Source of the DNA: Zychaea mexicana
Taxonomy: Eukaryota > Mucoromycota > Mucoromycetes > Mucorales > Lichtheimiaceae
Direction of reading: 5' to 3'
NCBI RefSeq assembly: GCF_025766255.1
Contig: NW_026516665.1
Span: forward strand, 124,001-188,000
DNA length: 64,000 nt
In this document: piece after piece, positions 21,608 to 31,826 of the stretch
Layout: the number at the start of each line of letters is the position of its first letter
Position numbering within the stretch: position 1 is the stretch's first letter
Position numbers and translations under genes: made by a program
Notes under the pieces: generated by a model
Database searches by the model: none
Told to the model about the DNA's origin: nothing
Seen by the model: only the letters and a program-made list of their open reading frames with translations

Positions 21608-24430
21608 TTACCACAGATCACATTTATCCACTGGATTCATTGGGCTGCCCGCAGGGCATTTAAATACTTCAGCAAAGTATTTTGAGTTTTGCAATGCACC
21701 GATCACACGCCACTTTGGAGGTGAATGCTCGTCGACCAAGATCTACAAATGGTAAGCTCCATCAGTTGTGTATACGATAATACAATCCTTACTTTATGAT
21801 GCACTTACGCTTTGCTTAGCCTGTGCCTTTGTCGATTTGCCACACCAAATACGTCCGTAGTTAATAAAAAATAGTTGCTCGGGCGTGATATTCTCCAATC
21901 CAGGCAGTAGCATATTTTCTTTGCCATCCTTGTTCTTATCGTAATGCCGCTTCCATGCAACGTATGATTGCCGGATACCACCATTGTCTGCTACATTTTC
22001 GCCTAGCGTCAGTTGGCCGTTCACATGGATCGGGTCTCCGCTCTCGTCTTCCATGGTGAAGTTTCCGTACTGATCAACAAAGCACGACGTCTTTTTCTCG
22101 AATGCTTCTAGTGTTTCCTTGGTCCACCATTCGCTAAGCCGCCCCTTGGCATCAAAGTGTCGACCGTTGTTATCGAAGGAGTGACTCAGTTCATGACCAA
22201 CGACGGCACCGATACCACCATAGTTGAGATAATCAGGGTATTCCCCGCTAAAGAAGGGGGACTGAAGGATACCAGCAGGGAACACGATTTCGTTGTAGGG
22301 TGGGTTGTAGTAAGCGTTCACTGTAGCCGGAGTCATTTCCCAAGTAGATTTATCTGTAGGTTTTCCAGCTTGACGCCAATCCTTCATCACCAGCCACTGG
22401 CGACCGCGCAAGTAGTTGCCAAAAAAGTCATCACCATCAATCACCAGCTCAGAATAGTAGTCGGATAGTGCAACCGGCGACATAACGTTAGGCGATTTGG
22501 TTGGATAACCGACTTTGCGTACCAGTGCATCCACTTTTTCGATTGCATGTTTCCTTGTAGCTTCATCAAGCCATTCAAGCTCCGGCAACCTGTTCAAAAA
22601 GCTTTCCTTAATTGCCTTGACAAACTCGTCCGCGCGCGCTTTTGTCTCGGGTCTGAACTTCTCCATGACAAAGTACCGGCCAGCTATAAATCCAAGCGAG
22701 AGATCGACCTGGTCCAAACAAGTCTCCCAGCGAGGTTTTGTCACCTTAGCATTGGTGCCTCGTAACTTGGCTGTCAATCGTTGCAGCGGTTTTCGGATTT
22801 CCTCGCTCAAGGCTGGCGCATACTCATTGATAACCCGCCACAGCAGATATGCTTGGATCGTTCGCTGCGTGGATTGTGCCAACACTTCCGCCGATAGTTT
22901 TTCGAGGTAGCTTGGCGATGAGACAATGATCACGTCTTGATGTGGGGCAGTCGATGGAAGCAATCGCGTGACCAATAAATCCCAATCCACTTTCGGCGAC
23001 AGTTTGGTGAGCTGGGATAATGTTTTTGGATTATATATCTTGGAAGGATCCATCAAATCTTCTGGTAAATCGCTAATGTCGGCCAACTTCTTTTCAAAAT
23101 CGACAATGAACCGTGCTGTTGTTTTTGCGCTATACTGGCTCCAGTCCAAGCCAGGAACTTTTGAAAGCACAAGGTCCAAGGTTTCCTCTACGACCTCAAA
23201 CAAGGTGTCAACCATGTCAGATTGCTTGTAGTATTCCTTGGAAGGAAGGGTTAGGCCAGACTGGAAAATCTGTAGCGACGTTTTTTCCGGTTCCTTGGGA
23301 TCTGCTTCCACAAAAAGTGAAAAAAGTGGATCAACAGCGACTTTAGACAAGTGTGCAAGCGCACGTGTGAGCTGTTGCTGGTCGACGGTTGGGCTCATTT
23401 CCTGTTTTTTGAATGATCCGCCTTTGGCGGCGGCGAATCCATCGGACGGATGCAGTTCAAGAATCTCACGCAAAAGTGGTAGCAGGGGCTTGGCTCCCAG
23501 AGAGTCGATTACGGTCTCGTTCATGCAAGAGTTGAATAATGCCTTGCCCTTCTGGAAGTTTTGCTTGTCCAAGAATTTGTCAGGATCAGGCAGCTCGTCG
23601 TGGACCGCGACATCGCTGTATGTATCAAAGTCGTATGTGAAGATGCTGTGCAATATTTCCTTGTTTCGAATAGCCAGTAAATCAAAAGAGCCTGTTCGCG
23701 ATTTACCCTCAGGTATATCGTGGGACTTGATCCAGTTGTTGCCTGCATGCTTTAATTAGTTACTCCCATACTAATAAAACATTCAAGGGGTTAAATAGTT
23801 GAGCACGCTAAAAAAATATTTACATGTGTAGGCATAGAAATCTTCACAAGGGTCTAAAGTGGTGTCGATGTCCTGTATACGATTAATTCACAGTGAATAC
23901 AATTAAACATAAGATCCTAGTAGTAAGAAGTAGTTATCGTTACCAACAAGTATAAATTACCTTCAAGATTTCAGCAGCGGTCAAGACACATTCGGCAGAC
24001 ACGCATACCGGCTGGCACAGAAGCAAGTGGTCCAGAGATGTTATATTAGTTTTGTACACAGTTCGTAGTAGGACTAGTTGCAAAAAATACCTACCTGTTC
24101 TGTATCATTCCTGCCATGATGAGGTTTATCATCACCTGGGCTATTAGTCGGACTTGGCGCAGGTACAGCATGATCACTGTCGCCATAAGCACGACGCGCA
24201 TATAAACCAACAAATATGCATAGCAAGATGAGTAGTGTCACACTTAAGATGAACAAGATCTTCTCTAAGAGCGTGAATCGGCCAATTTGGAAACGTGCAT
24301 CACGATGGCGGCGATCACGATCCTGTTGTTGAGTTTCACTAGCAACGGATGACCGACGAGGGCCAGATTCGTCATCGTGATGACCGTCTGGGTTGGAAAG
24401 CAGAGGTTCTCGTTCACCCCTTTCAGTCAT
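21608..24430 (-). CDS. M13 family metallopeptidase, type II membrane protein
   Basis: Neprilysin/endothelin-converting-enzyme family zinc endopeptidase that cleaves peptides outside the cell or in the secretory lumen. Five exons in phase: 24430-24095, 24011-23961, 23872-23824, 23742-21809 and 21742-21608, 834 residues. A cytosolic tail of about 56 residues precedes one membrane helix (57-78, [20 protein letters not shown]). The two tiny exons carry the start of the M13 domain ([27 protein letters not shown]). The zinc site HELSH lies near residue 662, and its third ligand, in GENVADNGG, near 727. [19 protein letters not shown] and the C-terminal CPAGSPMNP...KCDLW are present. All catalytic motifs look intact. 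Confidence 0.9.
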
Positions 24431-25049
24431 TTTATATCTTCCTTCTTTCCGTGTGTTAGAATGACAAAGAAAGGAGAAAGGAAGAAGAAAGGTGTTTGAA
24501 AACAGGTCCTGTGGGAGACAAAAGCAACGACTCTAATTGCCCTTGGCGCACACGGAATTTCAAAACAAGTTTATGCCTGCGCTTGCTGGAAATGATCGCA
24601 TTGACAACATAGTAACACAACACTGTTACTTAATTGGATTTACTTCCTACTTTGCTATCTATTTATTATAAAGTAGCACTAGTAAAGTAGCTCTCAAAAC
24701 TTTGGCTATGATGCTATTAGGCGTTACTGTGAAAAACAAGTATGTGTCTGTAATAGCTCTAAAGTTCTTAAATATCGGAAGGCTAATGACAATACGCTTA
24801 TAGCATACTTGTCCCCGACCTTGCGGTGCGGTGATTAAGAAAGAAAGTAAATAAGAAGAGAGAGAGTTGGTGCTTCAGCTAAAAAACCCCTTCTAGAGAG
24901 GGAAAAGTCAAGCCGGATTAAGTTGTTTGGTGAGGAGAGGTAATGAAGTAAATTAAATAAGAAAAGGAAGAGGGAAGTGAGGGTGTAAGAGGGGGCAGAG
25001 AAGAGCTGTTTATAGACGCTATGAGTGTAGCGAGGGATGTGGGAATGAT
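24431..25049. other. Upstream region of the M13 gene
   Basis: Promoter side of the M13 peptidase. AT-rich with no other gene seen. Confidence 0.35.
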
Positions 25050-25540
25050 GATGTCACAATGTCCAGGTCTTGACGCAGTTGTTTTCTGCTTGATGCATCT
25101 TTTTGAGGTAGTGGCTGATGAAGCGGTGATTGCAACAAGGTCGTGGTCAGAAACCGGGTGGGTGAAAGCTCGATATGTTCTTAACGCGGGCCAAAGGCCC
25201 ATGCCATATTGGTGAACGCCGAGTTGTCGCCGGAGAGCCATTCCTCCAGTTACTTTGGTGGTGCGTTGGCTGATAAGTTGTTGAACGTCGATACCCTGAC
25301 CGGTCAATGGAATACCAAATTACTGGAATGATTTGACGATCCGCAGTGGTTTGTTATAGATACGGAATGTGGAATGTGGTTGATTGACTGGTGTGGAGTG
25401 GTCAATAATGGCGCATTCATCGGGGTAGCAAGAGTAGCCCAAGTCTCGCGAGTGTTTCTCGGTGACGTATAGGAGCTGTACCAGCATTTCCTGTGGTGAT
25501 CCGAGGAGTACGACTGATCAGCACACAGTAATGACGTGAC
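25050..25540 (-). mobile_element. Non-LTR (LINE) reverse transcriptase relic
   Basis: The minus strand reads, with stops, SVVLLGSPQEMLVQLLYVTE, DLGYSCYPDECAIID, FRIYNKPLRIVKSFQ-stop-FGIPL, then GIDVQQLISQRTTKV, ALRRQLGVHQYGMGLWPALR and TYRAFTHPVSDHDL. This order (LGY..xPxKC, LGIPF, GID...R, G.GLW.ALR.YRTFIRPVLEY) is the C-terminal part of LINE-type reverse transcriptases common in Mucorales. There is an in-frame stop before SVVLL and another before FGIPL. No target-site duplication or poly-A tail was found, and upstream domains are missing or too decayed. The element is dead. Confidence 0.7.
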
Positions 25541-26403
25541 GAGGGTTCAGTGGCTGTCTGGATTATCTTTCTTCGGACGTCCTTCTTGCTACCATTGTAT
25601 AGATGTGCTTGAGCTGTAATAGCTCTACCCTGAAATCCAAGCGTCATTTTAGGGCATTGCACAAGAACGTCAAGCGGGATTAACATTTAAAGCAACTTGA
25701 ATCATATATGATACTGTAAAATCGTTCGATTTCTACAATATACAGTTACGTGGTGATTTACATTATTGTGATGTACATTCTTCCTCCTGTCAATGGTACT
25801 GTATTTACAGTGTTAGCCACAATATTATTACTCTAAGAGCATAGACTAACCAGCTTTTGCTGCTAGTTGATTAAAGTTGTGTTTGCATACATGTTATGTG
25901 CTACAGTATAATATGCATGTTAATGAGCGTGAGAAGAGATGGTTACTATCGGTATTGTCGTTTAGATAAAGTGCATGTTATACATGTTAAGCGTCTCATC
26001 ATTTCATAAAGCACCACATTAGTTACTGTATACATAGTACTCGAGCGATAGATGTACTACAAACCACACGAAACTTTAAACTTTAGAAGAAAGGGGCGGA
26101 TATGAAATAACAGAGTCTGGATTGTATGTGAGTTGCTCTTGCTGATTGATGTTTTATGTAAGAAAAGAAAAGAAATATTGAATTATGAATAAAGCTAAAT
26201 TACAATGATACTTTTGCCTTTTGATCGATTGATAGGTGTTCTGGGGTTTCTTTTGGATGTGTGTATGTGTATGTGCAGATGTGGATGTGTGGAGAGTTGA
26301 TATGTGTGTTTGTGTGTAGGAGGCAATAAAGCTTTAATAGTATACTGTATGCAAAGAAAAAGGGATATGCCAAAGAAAAAAGAGAAAGGGATGATAAGGT
26401 TTC
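25541..26403. other. Gene-free stretch
   Basis: Possible further LINE debris up to about 25690. The rest is AT-rich, with a TG-rich tract at about 26255-26320. No gene seen. Confidence 0.35.
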
Positions 26404-27315
26404 CTATTCTGGTACTGCTAGAAATACTGCGTCATGAAAAAGATGGTGATACGTGCGTGGATGCTGGTAATAGTGAGGTACGCCTACGGGTACGGCCGGT
26501 GGTATGAGTACTCCTCGGATGGTAATGTAAGTGCGTTTGGGTTTCGGAGGTGGCATGAGTGCCTTTGATGTTATTATGAAAGCAGCAAAACAACATAGTT
26601 TGTGTTAGAGAGTTAAGACTTGCTGTTAAAAGATTTGATGTATACATACCAAGAAGCAGACTTCGAGATCCTCCTTGTTCACCAGGCCCCATTTGTTATT
26701 GTCTTCTTCGACCGCAAGTTGATAGGCTAGGGCTGCATTTGGAGCCCATGCTGAGGGATCGTTTATACTGTCTCGTTGCTGTTGTTGGTTTTGCAAACAA
26801 ATACCACGAATCAACCGTTCGGCCTCTTGCATTCTGTTTTCCCAAGCGGACGATGTCTTGAAATGTGTAAAGTCAATATCCCGGCCACGGAAGAGTGAGT
26901 GACGTCGCGAATGGTGATGCTGTTGCTGTTTTTCGTTAAAACTTGTTACCGCTACCGGCGGTTGTGCTGATGTTGTGTTCCAAAAGAGCTCATAGGCCAT
27001 GGTGGAGATATTGTTCACGATCAATGAGGTAAGAGACCAACATCCTTTGGTTGGTCGCTCGTCACGCGCTTCTTCTTGTTCTTGTTTTTTTTGTGCTACC
27101 TGGTCCCGCTGGTACGGATCATAGTAGGGGCCGAAAATTTTTCGCTTCATGGTGCCAAAGATGCCGAGCAGCCCCATCAGACCACTAGGTTGATTAGGTC
27201 GTGTTTCGACCGCTGTCGCCATCGTTGTCGTATCACTATCACTAGTCGCTTGCTGTTGGTTCTGAGCCTTGCCGCCGGTGGTCACGAAAACCTTGCCAAG
27301 GAGATATTTCCACAT
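26404..27315 (-). CDS. Uncharacterised protein, two exons
   Basis: Exons 27315-26650 and 26562-26404 join in phase 0 (donor GTATGT, acceptor AAAG) to give 274 residues. The start MWKYLLGKVFVTTGGKAQ precedes a Gln/Thr-rich stretch and a short basic segment (MKRKIFGPYYDPYQRDQ). The middle has a Gln/Glu-rich charged run. A Trp-rich helix (SAWENRMQEAERLIRG) follows. The second exon is Pro/Tyr-rich (KPKRTYITIRGVLIPP). I do not recognise the family. No membrane segment is obvious. The acceptor is not a strong TAG/CAG, so the 3' exon is the less certain part. Confidence 0.55.
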
Positions 27316-28634
27316 TTTTTGTGCTGGTATTTTTACAAGAAGTTATAGACAAAGAGATATTGGGTACAAGTGTGCGTAATGTGTTGCTCAAAGCACTGTT
27401 TGGGTATTGAGATCAAGAGGTAGTAGTAGAGTAAAACAAGGGTTGAAAGTGGAAGATGAAGGAAAGAGAGATGAGAAGATTGAGGGAAGACGCACAGCTT
27501 TGATTGACTTTTATGATGTGACAGAGGCACTGAAGTGCATGTCACAGCTTGGATTGGTGAAAAGGTTCCATCCCCTGTCCTCTCTCTTTTTGGGACTGTA
27601 TTTTCTCACACATACACACGATCACCATTCTCCAAACAGCAGCGAACCCATGCATTGCCCTTTATCCTGCTGATTAAAACGCTTTCCTTCCATATCCTCT
27701 TCGCTACTGCCTTCTTTTGTGTACGTACGCTTTCAATATGACTTCTTATTCGCTCTAAGTTCTCTTGGCTGTATCGTGTAGTAGTAGCAAGTCATAGTCA
27801 CTTGTTTTCTTGGCTCAGATGTGTACGCAGCCCGAGTTGAAAAATGAGCAAACATTCATAAGCCGTAACCTGTTAAGCACAGGCTCTTCCTCAACGGGCC
27901 CGTAGGTCCGTGAATGCACTACACCATTGTTGTGTTCTTGTTGCTGTTTATCGCAGTAAGACTTACTCTATCACCCACTATATGACTTGAATGCTATGCC
28001 GGTAGTCGTATATCCTCATTACGAGTCTTGCCTGTTTATCGTTTTGGATAAGTAATGTCAAACACACATCGCAGATGGTTTCAAAGCGTCATACAGATGT
28101 ATATCTCTCATTGTTCTGTCGTAATTTGTATGTGACCTTCTTTCCAGCGATAAATTATTCTTTTCAGTTCAATTATATACATTCGCCTCGGTGATACAAC
28201 GGAAGGACGTGAGGATGTAGATTTGAAACACCCTGCTGCTGCTGCTGCTGCTGCTACTACGACAATGACAATATGGATGGTGGACGTCTTTACAATATCA
28301 CTACTACCGATACGTCTACTACTGTATATCACACGACAATTCAATTCTCTCCTTGCTTCTAGTTTATAGCAGCTCGCTCTCTCCCGCTCAATCTGCGATC
28401 ACCTTAATCATTCCTCTGGATATTTTATTCAATTTTTTAATTCATTTTCCCACCGGTTTCTTATTGTCTTACTATCCCTCTCTGTAACATTACAATTTAA
28501 GCAGCAATAATTCCGTACCGCAAGGAAGCGACCGTATGCCTTAAGGCGCTGGTCAATCCAGCCTTCCAAAATAAAACAAACAGTTAAACTAAACAGTACG
28601 TATCCAATACTCCTTCAAATAAGAAATGTTTTTG
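27316..28634. other. Gene-free stretch
   Basis: About 1.3 kb with no recognised gene. It holds the promoter of the 27.3-kb gene and, at 28233-28255, a short CTG tract. Confidence 0.35.
28233..28255. repeat. CTG microsatellite
   Basis: A run of CTG triplets in non-coding DNA. Confidence 0.8.
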
Positions 28635-29057
28635 CTAATATTGCCAACCGCAGATATTGATCCAAAAGATTTTTGTCAAGTATTGGCTCGGATTCGCTTT
28701 TGAGCATCTCCTTGGCAACAGCACATAACATTTGAATGGTTTGATCTTCTTTTTTCCAAGCCTAAAAATGGTGATTGTTCTTGTTCTTGTTTGATGAAAA
28801 CGTATAGGATAGCTACTGTTTTCGATGAATGAAGCTTGAATCCGTGGAGTAAACAGCTTGTGCCCATTAATTGACGATGGATTTTTCATGTAACTGGTAT
28901 TGTCAGTATTATTAAGCATGCTGTAAATTTGAGAAGGAACAGGATGGATGCTAAGGATAGTAGCAATACGTTCAATTTTTAACTTGCAACGTAAATGGCT
29001 ATAGTTTTCAATAACTCGATGAACAACTGGTTTATCCGCTTTGTGTTGAACTCCCAC
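28635..29057 (-). pseudogene. Orphan coding-like fragment
   Basis: From 29057 the minus strand runs GVQHKADKPVVHRVIENYSH and onward to SIHPVPSQIYSMLNN and KLFTPRIQASFIEN. A second, differently framed piece near the end reads AWKKEDQTIQMLCAVAKEML...LLDQYLRLAILAKTFLI-stop. The second starts right after a TTTTTAG that could be a splice acceptor, but phases do not fit any donor I can see. Together they look like the last exons of a gene whose front is missing. Family not recognised. Confidence 0.3.
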
Positions 29058-29901
29058 TAGTATATCAGGTGATGGGAGAAGGTCCTTTTTCTTCGGGTGA
29101 GAATGCTTTTGTAGCCATGCTCGCTACTTCTATTCTGTAGAAGTAGAAGATATTTTCAGGTGTTGTAGTATTATAAATACTTTTGTTTGATGCTTGCTAC
29201 TTTTAAAAATCATGATACAGTTATGCCCTAATCCTTCAGCATTTCTATCGAGATCTTGTCAGTTCCAGGCTTGTACTTCGCGGGAATATTGTAATAAATT
29301 GCGATTGTGATTGGTATTAAAGGCAACTAGATCTCGCCTGTAGAGTCCATGTCGTGCTGATTCTACATATGAGAAAGAGAGTTTAAGCACACAACACGAT
29401 CAGCTTGCTCCTCCAAATCCAAGAGAGCTCCTGCTGTTGCAAGGCAAACTTTCTCTATATTTGTTGATGCGCCCACTACTGATACTGCTCCGCAACGGGT
29501 TTCACAACAATTTGTCATTTTGTAATACATGGTTCGTGCATGCAGCTTGTGTCAAACAGTTGCCTGGGTTATATATGCGAAACCGGAAGACGAGATCTTA
29601 TATAACCCGCTCATGTCACTGCCTTTGGCCATTGCCAGCCTTATAAAAAACAGGGGCTTTGCACGCCAAAGCATGTACTTTATTAACTGTCAAGTGAAGC
29701 GGCGAAGGTGATTGAACACGGTCAGAAAGAAATGACAACTGCAAGGTTTACCAGCACGCAAAACTTTTGACAAGGAAGAGGTTGCAGTATTTCGTGTATA
29801 ACCGCCAATGTTTTCAATTTTGAGATTTTAAATGCCGCTTCTTTATTTGGTAATAATCAAATAACAGTTGGGAATTCGTCGCGACGATGTCAGCTGTAAG
29901 T
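29058..29901. other. Gene-free stretch
   Basis: No gene supported. Weak open frames at 29437-29711 are not convincing. Confidence 0.35.
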
Positions 29902-30150
29902 TCAGGAAGTATTTTTCTCCACAAGAGTGATGGATTCGGGAGTTGGTAATTCTTGGGAATAAGCATCTATGAAACGCCACACCATTCCATAATATTGTCT
30001 AATCAATGTAGGTACTTTGTTTGGAGGCGAAACAGTATAAAGAACTTTGGTAAGTTTTCTTTTAAAGCTTTGAAACTGTATATTCATTGTGTTTTTTTTT
30101 CTCTTTGCGTTTTCTCTTGTGCTCTTCTGGCGCTTTCTAAGTGGTGGCAT
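29902..30150 (-). CDS. Small uncharacterised protein
   Basis: An 82-codon open frame from ATG 30150: a basic start (MPPLRKRQKSTRENAKRKK), then QFQSFKRKLTKVLYTVSPPN and LIRQYYGMVWRFIDAYSQEL. The second half looks like an ordered domain rather than noise. I do not recognise it. It sits in a region of relics, so it may be a remaining fragment of a larger or mobile gene. Confidence 0.3.
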   Translation of the reverse strand: MPPLRKRQKSTRENAKRKKNTMNIQFQSFKRKLTKVLYTVSPPNKVPTLIRQYYGMVWRFIDAYSQELPTPESITLVEKNTS

Positions 30151-30486
30151 CTGGTGGAAGGAAAGGGTGTGGCCCCATCTCATAGCTCTTGCCAGTGACA
30201 TTGTAAGGCATTAGATACTAGCCAAATTAGGAAATTTCACGTGAGTATTGTTTACCCGATTATGCATGAGTGCGTTTCAATTTTCCCCTTCCTTCCCAAA
30301 ACATTTTTTAGAGAAGTTAGCCAAAAAAAAAACTAGACTGAATATGCTTAAAAAACAATTTATTTGGTTGCTTATGTAATATCTTTGTTTTGGGGTGGGG
30401 TGCTGATAGCTTTCAAGTTTGGGGAAATATTTGGCAGTTATAGTATGACGAAATACACCATAGTCTACAATTTAATCTTCCTCCTT

Positions 30487-30875
30487 TTACCTTTCCATAG
30501 CAGCGCCAAGACAAAAGTCTACTTTATTTTCCAGCTTTAGTACCTTTATATACTTACGAGCAACATTTAATGCCTTTGCGGCAATATCGAGAGTGATCAG
30601 CTTGACGTTCTCTGAAAGAGCGGTCGCTACAGTATGACGATCGCAGTAGCACCAATAAACCTTCCAATCTCCAGGATATCCTGAGCGTTTACATAAGAGC
30701 TTCACCAAATGAAAAAGTAACTTGCGCTGCGTTTTGGGTACGATAATAATGCACGAGTGGGGAAATTCACGCAGTTTTTCTTGAGAAACATGGTGTAAAA
30801 CGCTTGCTTCAGCTGGAGGATAAGCTATGCTTGAATCGCTGGCGTATTGCTCTTCGTAAGGACTTAAGCGCTTGT
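30487..30875 (-). pseudogene. SAM-dependent O-methyltransferase relic (Methyltransf_3 type)
   Basis: On the minus strand, KRLSPYEEQYASDSSIAYPP is followed by EKLREFPHSCIIIVPKTQRK and LLFHLVKLL, like the N-terminus of catechol/caffeoyl-CoA O-methyltransferases. The SAM-binding motif AQDILEIGRFIGATAI lies in another frame. The reading then returns to ENVKLITLDIAAKALNVARKY and NKVDFCLGAAMER, where relatives have the SAM-binding ITxDxxPxALExARK block. The conserved IDADK part is absent downstream. Frame breaks and a missing 3' half make this a pseudogene. Confidence 0.65.
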
Positions 30876-31826
30876 CTATATGATAATGTGAGATTTATGA
30901 TATGATATGCATATATAGCAACAGAAGACCACTGTCGTACACAAAAAAAAGATACATAAAATAAACTGCTATTACTTAAGGCCGTATTCTTGACGTATAT
31001 TCATCACAGCATCTTAGTACTCTGTTCCACTGAAATGAAGTGCCCTTAAAAAGAGTGTCTGGGCAATATTAAAGAACCAAAAACTGCGTTGTCAATTACT
31101 GCTGCTGCAACGTTTATACAGCTCTGCTAACTCAAATATGTCTCGATTATGCAAGCCTTGTGACATCTTATGTTTCATAATCAATATAGAACAATACATA
31201 CTGAAAGCATAATAATTAATGTCATGAGCGAGAAGTGGTTAGTGCTGCATACCTTAACTACCTTCAAAGCCGCCAGAGAAATAAGTTCTTGGTGTAACAA
31301 AGTGCATACTGTAGACCCACTCATTGCTGTTTGATTCTAGCCTGTATCGCGTTATAGTATTCCTTCAAATAAATATGTAACTTAATTACAGTTGTGATTT
31401 TTGGCACTTGTAGTAGTGAGTAATTTTGTGGAGCTTCCTACACACGTTATGAAATAAAGAAGTTCTCTCCTTCCTGAATTACTACCGTCAACATCAAGGT
31501 TCTGAGTCATAATTAGCACACGAGAAAAATGTTCTGGCGTAGTACCAGCTTGGTGACGCTTCGCTGTCGTACTTGCATTATGACTGCTTCTGCTGCGAGA
31601 CATTTCAAACCTATATAATATTACGCATACCCTCACATGTTCTTTTCTGCATTTGTATTCTTTTCCTGCTGCGTTGGACACTTTGGTTTAGCATTTCCCA
31701 TTGTTGTCTGGTTTTCGGCTCTATCTTTTTCTGTATGTACATTCTACTACAGTTTCAAAAATTCTGCATAATGCCGTTGTTCCTCTGTGGATAGTAATTG
31801 AAGACTAATATAATCAACGATTTTGT
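30876..31826. other. Upstream region of HET-like gene
   Basis: AT-rich. A possible promoter of the HET-domain gene, with no other feature supported. Confidence 0.35.

Noticed and set aside
29437..29711. Open frames that might encode a short protein
   Set aside because: Compositionally plain, overlapping in two frames, no family resemblance, and no promoter or splice context.
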